Assembly: GCA_029255685.2 (NCBI GenBank)
Contig: CM055319.2
Coordinates: 11,208,747-11,272,746, forward strand
DNA length: 64,000 bases
DNA from: Silene conica
Taxonomy: Eukaryota > Streptophyta > Magnoliopsida > Caryophyllales > Caryophyllaceae
Direction: 5' to 3'
Part shown: positions 10,640 to 21,700 of the stretch, piece by piece
How positions within the stretch are numbered: the stretch's first letter is position 1
Layout of the letters: every line of letters starts with the position of its first letter
Translations under genes and position numbers: made by a program
Notes under the pieces: model-generated
Told to the model about the DNA's origin: nothing
Database searches by the model: none
What the model saw: only the letters and a program-made list of their open reading frames with translations

Positions 10640-11122
10640 GTGGTTCCGGGTCTGGATCGGAGGAAGATGATGCTTTGGGGATGAAGTGGGTGGGTTTATG
10701 AGGGCGAGGGAAGAAGGTTGTGAAATTTCGAAAAGGGTGGTCCAGTGATGATGATGGCGCAACCTTCATGCTTTTGTTTTAAAAAAAAAACTACACTGTC
10801 ATAACACGCCATACAGTACGGCGTGTTTCCCCTCTTTATTTTTCCAAACTTCCTCACTTGGGCTTCAAAAATTTATTGTGTAAACACGCCATACGTAATG
10901 GCGTGTTTTTAGGTTAAAACCCGCCATTCGTAATGGCGTGTTTGGGTGTCAATATTTTTGAAGTCCCTGCCTCAAATGTGCATTATAGACACGCCATTTG
11001 TAGTGGCGTGTTTAAGCCTCGGAAAACCTGAGCCTACGTGGACACCATTTTGACAATTACTTTCAAATACAACCCAAAACAACAATAACTTTGTTTTTGA
11101 GCGCCATTTTAAAAAATCGTTC
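10640..11122 (-). repeat. Right TIR of the Mutator-like element
   Basis: Inverted copy of 7731-8213. It has the same four palindromes (10801-10829, 10881-10911, 10915-10946, 10986-11014) and the same internal C-rich block, with scattered substitutions between the arms. Confidence 0.92.
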
Positions 11123-12263
11123 TAACAATAATTGATCAAAAACATTACTTGAAATAATTAATTTGGAACCGCACTTGATATTATTCACTTTAAAATAAAT
11201 AATCAATTACTAAATTTTGTAATTTTTAGAATTGCAATAACAGTAAAAGAACAGAAATACCGATTTGCAGCGACGAGGTGAAGAGCCTCTGCTGTGATTA
11301 ATGCAGATGAAGAGTTAACCAGCACGTAGACACATTCGTAGAACAAATCTCATTCTTACTTGAAACTCAATTTGCATCACAATATCCTTCGAATATCGCA
11401 GGAAATTTACTATAATGCAAACACAAACCAATTGTTCCTTTTAGGTATTTTAGTAAACGACGTAGAACTGTCCAATGTTCATTACTAGGGTTATGTGTAT
11501 AACGACTCAGTCTACTAACAGCATATGCGATGTCTGGTCGAGTATAGTTCATTGAAAACATCACACTACCTAGGATTTTAGCATATTCTTCTTGAGAAAC
11601 ACTCTTACCCAAGTTTTTACACAACGGTACACTAGAATCATAGGGTGTTCTAGTAGGCACATCAGAAAAGCAGTTATATTTTTTCAACACTTTTTATCAA
11701 CATAACGGGATTGACTTAAACAAATTCCATTTGAGTTTTGGATAACCTTAACTCCTAGGATAACGTCAGCTTCTCGTAAATCATTCATCTCAAATTGTGA
11801 TGACAAAAAATCTTTGGTTTTAATTACCACATCCAAATTATTACCAAGTATTAGCATATCATTGACATATAGGCATCTAATCACACAATCAGATCCCATT
11901 ATTTTAGAATAAATGAATCATAATTGTTAACCACATACCCATTACTCTTTAAAGTGCTGTTAAATTTCTCATACCACTGTTTGGGTACTTGTTTCAGGTT
12001 ATATAATAACTTGTTCAGTTTAGAACTTTATTCTCTTGACCCTTTACCACAAGACCTTCAGGTTGCGACATATGAATCTCTTCCCTTAGTTCACCATTCA
12101 AGAAAGTAGTTTTTACATCCATCTGATGTATAATAAGGTTATGAATGAGAGCTAAATGGACAAGAGTTCTTTTAGTCGAAATTTTAGTCACATGAGAATA
12201 AGTATCAAAATAATCAATATCCTTTTTCGTGTAAAACCTCTAACCACAAGTCTAGCTTTAAAC
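11123..12263 (-). pseudogene. Copia-B, 3' piece: reverse transcriptase and RNase H remains
   Basis: Read on the minus strand, 12263 to about 11900 carries RVT_2 remnants: a QMDVKTTFLNG block near 12110-12145 and an FDTYS block near 12205. The catalytic-box region follows, with YVNDMLIL near 11865 where YVDDMLIL is usual, so a catalytic Asp is lost. The part from 11690 to about 11345 encodes the [15 protein letters not shown] region and ends at an EGYCDAN RNase H start. The last segment (11213-11345) instead resembles the protease region found at 50988-51107, so the 3' end is rearranged. Several frameshifts are present and no LTR is visible. Confidence 0.85.
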
Positions 12264-13462
12264 ACTTTTTAAATTAAATTAAATTTTCCTAAAGAGTTTA
12301 TACATTTGGTGAAGATTTGTGTAACAACTCCTTCCTATTCTATCCATGTGAATGGTTCTAATTTTGATTTTTTCCAAGGAAAGAGAGGACTTCGACAAGG
12401 TGATCCTTTGTCTCCTCTTCTTTTCACCTTATCTATAGAGTACCTGTCTAGAATTCTTGCTGCAGTGGCTCATCATAGTTCTTTCAAGTTTCATCCCATG
12501 TGTGGTCATCTTAGACTCAATCACCTTTTATTTGCTGATAATCTACTCATGTTCTGTAAGGGTAATATAAGCTCTATTATGTGGCTGCTTAGAGCTTTCT
12601 CTACTTTCTCTGCATCCTCTGACTCGTGTCTGAACAAGGAGCAATCTGATATCTACATTAATGGAGTAAGGCAGGATTTGATGGATGACATTGTGAGTAT
12701 CTCTGGGTTCAGAATAGGGAATTTGCCCTTTAAGTATTTGGGGGTATCTATTTCTTCTAAGAAGATATCTAAGTTGGAGGGACACAAACTCACTGAGAGA
12801 ATTGTTTGCAAAATAAGAAGTATGGGGGCTAAACATTTGTCCTACACTGGTAGGCTTACTCTTGTCAGAAGCGTTTTGTCTACTTTACATTCATATTGGG
12901 CTTCTATTTTTCTAATCCCCGTAGGCATTATGCATAAGGTTGAAGCTCTTTGTCGTAATTATCTCTGGGGTGGATCTGAGAACTATGAAAGATCCCCTAA
13001 TGTGAGTTGGGAGAGGTGCTGCTCACCTATGAATGAAGGTGGTCTGGGGATCCATAATGCAATTGTGTTTAACAGAGCTATGCTTGGCAAATACACCTAT
13101 TGGTTGGCTACGAAGAAAGACCATTTATGGGTAAAATGGGTGAATCATGTGTATATGAAAGGCACTGACTGGAAAGCTTATACTGCCCCCCTTGATTGCA
13201 GTTGGTCCTGGAAAAAGATAGTTGAAACTAAAGACATATTCAAGCGTGGTTACAATAATGATACTTGGTCTAGTTGTTTGAAGGGCTACACTGTGAATTC
13301 TGGTTATGAATGGCTGAGGACTAAGAGGCCTGAGGTACCTTGGAGATTCATGTGGTGGAATACTCTTAACATCCCAAAAATGTTCTTTATTTTTTGGGCT
13401 GTTCAGTTGAATCGGTTATATACTCTTGACAGAAGGGCAAAGATGGGTCTTATGGGTGATAG
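12264..13462 (+). pseudogene. LINE-1 reverse transcriptase C-terminal half
   Basis: The frame from about 12306 shows the RVT_1 core: GLRQGDPLSPLLF (about 12390), then the catalytic box as FADNLLMF (about 12533) where FADDLLMF is expected, a loss of the second catalytic Asp. A KYLGVSIS block, the LWGG region and the start of the zf-RVT domain follow (PWRFMWW near 13340). The frame is broken only at 13462 by the solo LTR; its apparent last residues come from that LTR. The N-terminal endonuclease and RT fingers are missing because of 5' truncation. Confidence 0.92.
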
Positions 13463-14513
13463 TGTAAAACCCCTCGCGGCAGCGAAAAAGTAAACATACA
13501 AAACATGCCAAAAATGCGCGGAATTTAAAACTTTTGACATGATAAGAAAACATGCGAGGTGCTTTAACAAAACTAAACATGCGGAAGAAATAAAAACATA
13601 AATAAGTATTAAATACAATACAAAAGCAGCCCGGGATATGATATCCCTACAAGCACAAAATACTGAAAACATAAGTCTAAGGTCTAGCTACACGATAAAG
13701 GTAAACATCGATGATTGGATCATCGCTCGCTAGCCTCAACGTAACCCCCTGCAAAACAGCCTTATGTACCTACACACATACAACATGTGCGCCACAGTCA
13801 GTGGGGAGTGACTAGAGCTCTCATAGCCACCTATTGTCATACAACACCGAACATATAAATACAAGCATTATACTCCAACATAAACAATCATGTGAAGTAC
13901 TCCATCATTAACTCTTCTTAACATACTCATGTAAATAGATATCAAACCGCAACTCAGGTATATCTAAACATTTAAACACATATCAGCAGTATATAACACT
14001 GTACCCCAACTCAGGCAAGTATATACAACAATCAGCAATATCAACCATGACCCCAACTCAGGTATGGAAGGATACAAACAAACACAACATGAAATGGCTC
14101 ATATGACGACTCCATTATACAACAACAGCAAGTCTACTTAGCCTCATCAAATACAATCCCCTGGTAGAACGATCGAAACGATATACGGTCCTAGTCTAAA
14201 TCTGGCCAGACTTTCGAGGTATAATTCTTCCTCGATTCAACAAGTATCCCCAACTCAGGATACCCCCAAGACTCGAACTAGCTAGGGACGAGATACCCCC
14301 AACTCAGAGCGGACTATCTGAAACCTGAACGTCAACGCGCAGGAGTCGGTCATACCAAGACACAATACAATCTTGGTGAGACAAGAGTCATATAAAAGCT
14401 CATAGTATACATCCACATGCATAAACAACACATTACTCTAGACTTTAATAAAATCGTGACCTAATCCAAATCAACAGTTCTACTATCTCTTTTCTAAGAC
14501 TCACTCAACTCTT
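13463..14513 (-). repeat. Solo LTR, left half
   Basis: This aligns by eye with the start of the LTR at 39688 (shared blocks GCCCGGGATA, ACATGTGCGCCACAGTCAGT, GATCATCGCTCGCTAGCC). The motif CCCCAACTCAGG recurs about five times between 13945 and 14310 and is far rarer in the sister LTRs. No gene is present. Confidence 0.85.
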
Positions 14514-15512
14514 TGTTGGGGCTAGTGTCCTTGACAATTAAGTACAATGACTTATTAAATCTCTTTAAGGATCACAAGGGCATACTTTTGTATTATTACC
14601 AGTTGATCCACGTTTATCAATAACGGTTGGTTTGCTAGATAAGTTTGACGTTATTGTCATACGGATGGCGGTGGTCAACTGGTCCTTATACGTCACACCT
14701 ATAGGACACGTTTGAGAGATGTGAAGGTATGAAAATACAGTCACATTTATGCCGGATATGACTAAACAGTTAGTCAGAGGTATTGACTATTAAATTAGTC
14801 AATAAGATGTTGAGATTATTATTTAATACGGATTAAATAATTTTAGCTAATACGGATTACATGATTAATTCGTAAATTAAATATAAACGGTTATATTTAA
14901 TTAAATATTGTATTCGCGTATTAATATAAACAGTTATATTAATTTGGGTAATTATACAATATCGTATTTTGTCGGACCATTATTAATATATCGACTGTAT
15001 TAATATCTGATAACATGTTACGATTTATAATTAAAATCCCGCGAATAACTTATAGCTAAATGGGTCGAATCATGAATTAGAATAAGGTAAGAGTGGAAAG
15101 CCCACCCATACCCTATTCAAATATTTCGGCCAAGTGTAGCATATAAGGAGGAGGACTCTCCTTATGTGATTGACTCTTGTTGCACTGTTTAACATAATCT
15201 CAAGGTAAAATTAGGGTTTTGAGAGCTTTCTTCTCCCAAAACCTCAGATCTCACATCTAAAACCTAAATAGCTCTCCCAATATTGCAAGGCAGTTGGAGA
15301 GGATTTCTAGCACACGCGGCCACGTCTCATTCTAAGTCTTGGGTGCAAGTTATAGGAGGGAATTTGTGTTAATTCCTGTTCTTAGGCCTTTTGCGCAAGG
15401 ACTAAAGGTTGTACTTCTTTTCTTATCTTTTTAATCTTATGACCATATTCACGATTGTATTTTTCATTATAATCCTGCAAGTTTAGGACGAATACGCGTT
15501 TTATTCCCCACA
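14514..15512 (+). repeat. 5' LTR of copia-C
   Basis: It starts TGTTGGGGCTAGTG and ends TTCCCCACA, an inverted TG...CA terminus. I count about four substitutions against the 3' LTR, which indicates a recent insertion. Confidence 0.95.
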
Positions 15513-15514
15513 AG

Positions 15515-15526
15515 TGGTATCAGAGC
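15515..15526 (+). promoter_or_regulatory. Primer-binding site of copia-C
   Basis: TGGTATCAGAGC, two bases after the 5' LTR, is the standard complement of the initiator tRNA-Met 3' end used by many plant LTR elements. Confidence 0.92.
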
Positions 15527-17256
15527 CTTAGGCCATGAAAATTTTACAATTGTGTCTTTCATAAGTTTTAAAAATTTTAGAAAACCGTGCACTCTGCCTT
15601 GGCACTCGATCGAGTCTCTGTTGCACTCGATCGAGTGCCCTTGTACCAGGCCTCGTGCGTGTGCTTTTGTGTTGTAATCGATCTTGTTTTCGATTCTAAT
15701 TCGCATATTGTTATTTAATCGATATTTTTAGCAATATGTGGATCTTTTTGGTTGTTTTTATTTTTGATTTTCATGTTTTATATCAAAAGATAAAAACTTG
15801 TTTAGATTTAAAGTGCAGCGTTTGCGTTTTAATGAGTCACTCGATCGAGCCCCTGCTGCACTCGATCGAGTGACACTGACACTCGATCGAGTGCCTCTGT
15901 TGCTCGGTCGAGTGCTCTTCTTTCAGGCTATCTTTTTCGAAAATAACTTGTTTTCTTATTTTCACATGGCTTAAAATAATATACTGTATACGGAAATAGT
16001 ATATTATTTAGTGAAACGGTTCACCCTCGTTTGATACATATTGTTTTAAAACGGTTTAAAATAATAGGATTATATGTTCATTAAAATTGGTGATTAAAGC
16101 GGTATAGTCACATAATTTTAATATTAAAAGGTGGTTTGGTATAAATTTATTAATCATAATAACAGTATTATGTCATGTATAAATTTTATTTAGTTGATGC
16201 ATTTTATTTATCGTCTTGTGAATGCCTTGAATGCTTTCAATAACGTATTTAATTTTTGCAAACGGTTGTAACTTAGTGTGGCCTTAGAAGATTGTGTCAC
16301 CGTAATGATGGGACACAGTCTTGCTTGTAATTTTGAGATCTTGAATCTCCGTTTTGGGTTTTTGCCATGTAATTACTTTTGTATTTAAATTAGAATGTAT
16401 CTAGGACTACTTTTGTAATTTAAATTAGTATTTTTGTGAAGACCAAAGACGGAGACCGGATGCTCACTCCCGCTGCAAGGACCAAGATGGAACATCAAGA
16501 CAAGCTTCTAGGGTCCAACGGTGGATTCCAAGTTGTTTTATGTTTATTTTGGTAGGATAGGCCACACTAGGACTTTTATTTACGTTTATTGCATTTATCT
16601 TTATCCTTTCATCGATAATAGCTTGCATCATATTCCGCCTAAAAACCAAACCACCTATATCATGCCTGAAAACTGACTCATGTAGAGGTCACGCGTTAGT
16701 TTTCTGTGACAATACAGATGTCACATGTCAATTGCAAAGCCATCACTTTATTTAATTCATTCACGCAAATGCTAGTTTTTAGTTCACTTATATATGGATA
16801 AATAAAAGTTGATGGGGTCTTCCTCATATAACCAAAAATTGAGATTAGTCTTTATAAATCAGCCTCCCATGAATCCCTTCTTCGTCGGTAGGCATAATAT
16901 GACCCCTTCTACGTCGGGTAAGTGGGAACAGATGATTTATTTTATCTCAACATCATGGTCACTCGATAATATCTAGTGACTGAGATGGACTAATAGATAG
17001 GATATACGGAAATCTATCGACCAAGAGTTCCAACGATTGGAATTAGCCAAACTGTGGGCTTATCAATATACGGAAATTGAGTCTTGGGATCGTTTATATA
17101 ATTCTTGAGGGAGATCAATTATATAAATGCATGAGTCTACGAGTTTAAATTCAATTTAATATAGACTTAAATCACAACAATAAGTTGCTTATATGGTTTT
17201 GTTTTATCTTCTTTTTCAGTGTAGAACACGTTCATTAAAACTGCTGTATAACTAAA
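15527..17256 (+). other. Copia-C leader, about 1.7 kb untranslated
   Basis: A long AT-rich leader precedes gag, with no credible coding frame. It holds the CTCGATCGAG palindromes listed separately. It may carry packaging or translation signals, but nothing in the sequence proves this. Confidence 0.6.
15602..15918 (+). repeat. CACTCGATCGAGTG palindrome cluster
   Basis: Two copies at 15602-15638 and three copies plus one variant (CTCGGTCGAGTG) at 15838-15918. Each is a 12-14-bp near-perfect palindrome, and pairs are separated by CTCTGTTG- or CCCTGCTG-type spacers. Confidence 0.9.
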
Positions 17257-18706
17257 ATGGCTGGTGAAGACCCAATGCCAAGTGCCAAGCTAGCACGTGA
17301 ATCCTGGCTAAAGGCCTTCATGGACTCCATGAATCAGTCAACTAGACTGAGGAATGATGGGTCAAACTTCTCTGACTGGGAGGCAGCACTACGGAATGCT
17401 GCCATTGCTGAAGCTTAAGTATTTAACTGAGCCCATTGCGGCACACCCAGGAACTGGAGCTAGAGCCAACGAAATTCGCGCTCATAGCGATTTCGTTATG
17501 GAAGCGGGTGCGATAAAGAACGTACTCATCTATGCAATGGAATCAAATTTGCAAAGACGCTTCATATCCCATGGTGCAAACAAGATTTTCACCACGCTCT
17601 CTAACGAATTCTCCAAGGCTCCGAGAATCGTTTCTTATGAGCATACCTGTCGCTTCTTTGAGGCGAAACTCCAGAAGGGCCAAGCTGTTAGCCCACATAT
17701 TCTTCACATGATTGAGAATATCGAGAAACTGGAGGCCCTAAACTGCAAGATTAGTGAGAACATAATCGTTGATCGTATGCTTCATTCGCTTCATGATGGG
17801 TTCGCCCTCTTCAGGGCCAACTATTACATGAACGACATGAAGAAGACTCCTCATGAGCTCCACTCCCTTCTCGTACAGACTGAGAAGGATCTGAAATTAA
17901 GTGGGAGCATGAAGCAGGATGTTCTCATGATCTCCAGTAAGGGTAAGGGTAAGGGTAAAGCTAAAGCTCAGGGCGACCTAACAGTAGGCAAGCCCAAGTT
18001 TAAGAAGTCAGGATTTACTAAGAGTGGGCCAGGTGAGTCAAGCAACTCACAGGGCAAAACAAAGAGCAAGGATACTAGCATGGAATGTCACCATTGCCAC
18101 AAGACTGGGCATTGGAGGCGCTCATGCCCCGTGTATCGTGAGGACATTAAGGCAGGCCGCGTTACTCCTGTTGGTATGTCTTCTTCTTCTTTTATTCACA
18201 TGATTGAGATTAACCACGCAAGTTGCGGAACTTGGGTACTTGATACTGGTTGTGGTTCTCATCTATGTAATCATGTGCAGGGCCTCCGAAACCAAGAACC
18301 CCTAATCAAGGGTGAGGTTGACCTGCGTGTCGGGAATGGAGCACGTGTTGCTGCAGTCTCGAAGGGAACATACGTGATCCAGCTTCCAAGTGGATTCGAG
18401 TTATTTTTATATAACTGTTATTATGTTCCTAGTTTGTCCAAAAACATTATTTCAGTTTCTGCGCTTGACAAACTCGGCTTTTCATTTGTAATAGAGAATA
18501 ATAGCTGTATTTTCTCCTTACACAATATGATTTATGGCAAGGCAGTTTCCATGAATGGAATTTATGTTTTAGATCAAACCACCGAGATATTACATGTGAA
18601 TAATAAAAGGTTAAAGGTAGGTGACAAAGATCAAACTTACTTATGGCATTGTCGTATGGGACACATAAATGAGAAACGCGTAAAACAGCTCATACAGAAC
18701 GGAGCT
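17257..18706 (+). pseudogene. Copia-C gag, protease and integrase start (left copy)
   Basis: The ATG at 17257 opens gag, but a one-base frameshift near 17405-17415 leads to a TAA; the rest reads in the frame that starts at 17354. A UBN2-type gag domain is followed by Lys/Gly-rich GKGKGKAKAQ, a CHHCHKTGHWRRSC zinc knuckle (about 18087), the protease WVLDTGCGSH (about 18234) and a GAG-pre-integrase LWHCRMGHINE (about 18642). Coding ends abruptly at 18706, where sequence switches to the gypsy array through a shared AGCT. The last 948 bp (17759-18706) are repeated at 31417-32364. Confidence 0.9.
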
Positions 18707-21700
18707 GCGTAATTTGGGCCTTGGGATGCGTGCAAGACTTATGGCCCATACTCGATATTTGACACAAATCACAAACACAAGTATAACCCTTTCCTGCGCC
18801 TTATCTAACCCTTTCCCAAAACCCTATTCTAGACCTATCGACAACCAACTTCTGGCAAAATATCATAGCCGACATAACAAGGTTCAAGAAGGAGGGGTTT
18901 CACGGTGGTCAAGGGTGGTCCACGGTGGTTTATTAACGCCAGAAATAGGTACACTTAGCACAGTTTTCCTTTCCTTTTGTTTCCGTTAGTTTTGATTCGT
19001 AGTTATAATCATGTAATCCGTGTTATAGGTTCTCATCTTTCCATAAAACTAATCTGTGGCATGTAGTAATCATGTTTTGACGATAATAATGACATATTTA
19101 ACAACCTAAGGCCGTCATATAGGGTGTTTCGTTGCTGGTGTCAGATCACTGTTTTACGTTTTTTAGAACAGAGTCTTTAAACGTGTATGTTCAATTGTAA
19201 TTCGACTGAGTTCCTGTTTGCGTTTGTTCTGGGTGTTCGTGTTTTGAGATAGTAGTATATTAGGGTGATTTATGTTGGTGGTTGGAAGGTGGTTTGTGGT
19301 GGTTGGGAGACCTTAGTTGATGCAGAAAGTGGAGTACGTTATATCAGTACGGGAACAGGGGGTACAAACGCGAGGGTTGTGCCTGTTTTGAGCGGTTGTT
19401 TTGGTGTCTTGGGGGTGTCGAAGGCTAGTGCTCTTCTACCAGTGGTTTAAGGGTGATGTGAGGTGTCTAGGGTAGTACTGGTGGTGTTGACTGTGGTGGT
19501 GATTACTTAATTCCTTATATTTTCTAAAAACTATAATAGCTTGTGAAATAGCTAAGCGGTTATTTAATTATGATTTTTGGAAGTTGCTGCATGATGTACG
19601 ATTGTTGAAATGGTAAAGTTTTAAATATAAAAGTTTAGTCAAATATGCATTATGTGATGTAACCATGTACTACTCTGATATGTCATTGATAACATGAACA
19701 GTGGGCATATGATATGAATATGAACTTTGTTATATGATAATATGACCTTGCTTATTTTGGTGAGTCTTATATAAAGTAGTTCCAATTATACATACGCTTT
19801 TACCTTGCTGGAATTTTGCCTAGCGTCTTTCTCTAAACCGATGTGTAGAAATATGAATTTTACTTCTATAATGTGAGTACTAATATAAAATGTTTTAAGT
19901 CGTCAAGTATGAACCGTGAGTTAGATGATTGTCTATATTGGTGTAAATGTGTAAAGTTTGTGTCAAATTTCCAAGGGTATTGGTGTTAGTTATCTTGGTT
20001 TTGTTTATTTGCGTAGCATGAAATTTACAAATATGTTTTGTTGCTTTAAAAGTCGGATGCTAGTTGCCCAGTATAGAGTACTTAACTTATCGGATGATTG
20101 TGACGGTTGTTTTGGCGATCTTATTGAACTTTGAAAGTGAAATTTTATACTGGGGTTACGGGGACGTAACCATGTCTTAAGGAGGATAGGATTGTAAAAT
20201 CTTAATGATTTATGATATGGCTAATTGATATGTCGTGCTTGTTTAAATATACTTGATAATCCTAATTACTGTTGTTATGCATTTTATTGTGTTTCGTGAA
20301 GTAACCTTTAACTTAGTTACACGTTAAACTTTGGGGACAAAGTTTTCTTAACGAGGGTAGAATGTAACGTTTCGTGTTTTAAAGTATTTCTATTAATAGT
20401 TAATGTTATGTGGTGTCACTTTTTGTATTTGCTACGTGCCTAGTGACCAGTTGTTGACCATGGGATAGCGAACTTCGGGACGAAGTTCATTTTAAGGAGG
20501 GAAGACTGTAATACTCCGTATTTTATTATTATTGTATTTTAATATTTAATAATTATGTGGACGTGTTGATAGTTACTTTAAACGTTTGTATTCGATAATT
20601 AAATTATCGAATAAGTGCTTGATGGTTTATATGTTTTGTTAAGGGGTCGGGTCTACAAAATTATAGTAGAACCGTGTTTAAGCTGCGTAATTTGGGCCTT
20701 GGGATGCGTGCAAGACTTATGGCCCATACTCGATATTTGACACAAATCACAAACACAAGTATAACCCTTTCCTGCGCCTTATCTAACCCTTTCCCAAAAC
20801 CCTATTCTAGACCTATCGACAACCAACTTCTGGCAAAATATCATAGCCGACATAACAAGGTTCAAGAAGGAGGGGTTTCACGGTGGTCAAGGGTGGTCCA
20901 CGGTGGTTTATTAACGCCAGAAATAGGTACACTTAGCACAGTTTTCCTTTCCTTTTGTTTCCGTTAGTTTTGATTCGTAGTTATAATCATGTAATCCGTG
21001 TTATAGGTTCTCATCTTTCCATAAAACTAATCTGTGGCATGTAGTAATCATGTTTTGACGATAATAATGACATATTTAACAACCTAAGGCCGTCATATAG
21101 GGTGTTTCGTTGCTGGTGTCAGATCACTGTTTTACGTTTTTTAGAACAGAGTCTTTAAACGTGTATGTTCAATTGTAATTCGACTGAGTTCCTGTTTGCG
21201 TTTGTTCTGGGTGTTCGTGTTTTGAGATAGTAGTATATTAGGGTGATTTATGTTGGTGGTTGGAAGGTGGTTTGTGGTGGTTGGGAGACCTTAGTTGATG
21301 CAGAAAGTGGAGTACGTTATATCAGTACGGGAACAGGGGGTACAAACGCGAGGGTTGTGCCTGTTTTGAGCGGTTGTTTTGGTGTCTTGGGGGTGTCGAA
21401 GGCTAGTGCTCTTCTACCAGTGGTTTAAGGGTGATGTGAGGTGTCTAGGGTAGTACTGGTGGTGTTGACTGTGGTGGTGATTACTTAATTCCTTATATTT
21501 TCTAAAAACTATAATAGCTTGTGAAATAGCTAAGCGGTTATTTAATTATGATTTTTGGAAGTTGCTGCATGATGTACGATTGTTGAAATGGTAAAGTTTT
21601 AAATATAAAAGTTTAGTCAAATATGCATTATGTGATGTAACCATGTACTACTCTGATATGTCATTGATAACATGAACAGTGGGCATATGATATGAATATG

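Larger units (their letters stand above)
7731..11122. mobile_element. Mutator-like element with long TIRs and captured DNA
   Basis: The ends match perfectly as an inverted repeat (GAACGATTTTTTAAAATG at 7731; its inverse ends at 11122). Direct flanks TAACAATAA at 7722-7730 and 11123-11131 form a 9-bp target duplication, the hallmark of Mutator/MULE insertion. The TIRs are about 483 bp. There is no MURA transposase inside, so it is non-autonomous and resembles a Pack-MULE with foreign cargo. Confidence 0.93.

Noticed and set aside
20674-20967. 97-codon and 61-codon open frames repeated in every 1978-bp unit
   Set aside because: They lie in LTR sequence, match no known domain, and are conserved only because the units are near-identical.
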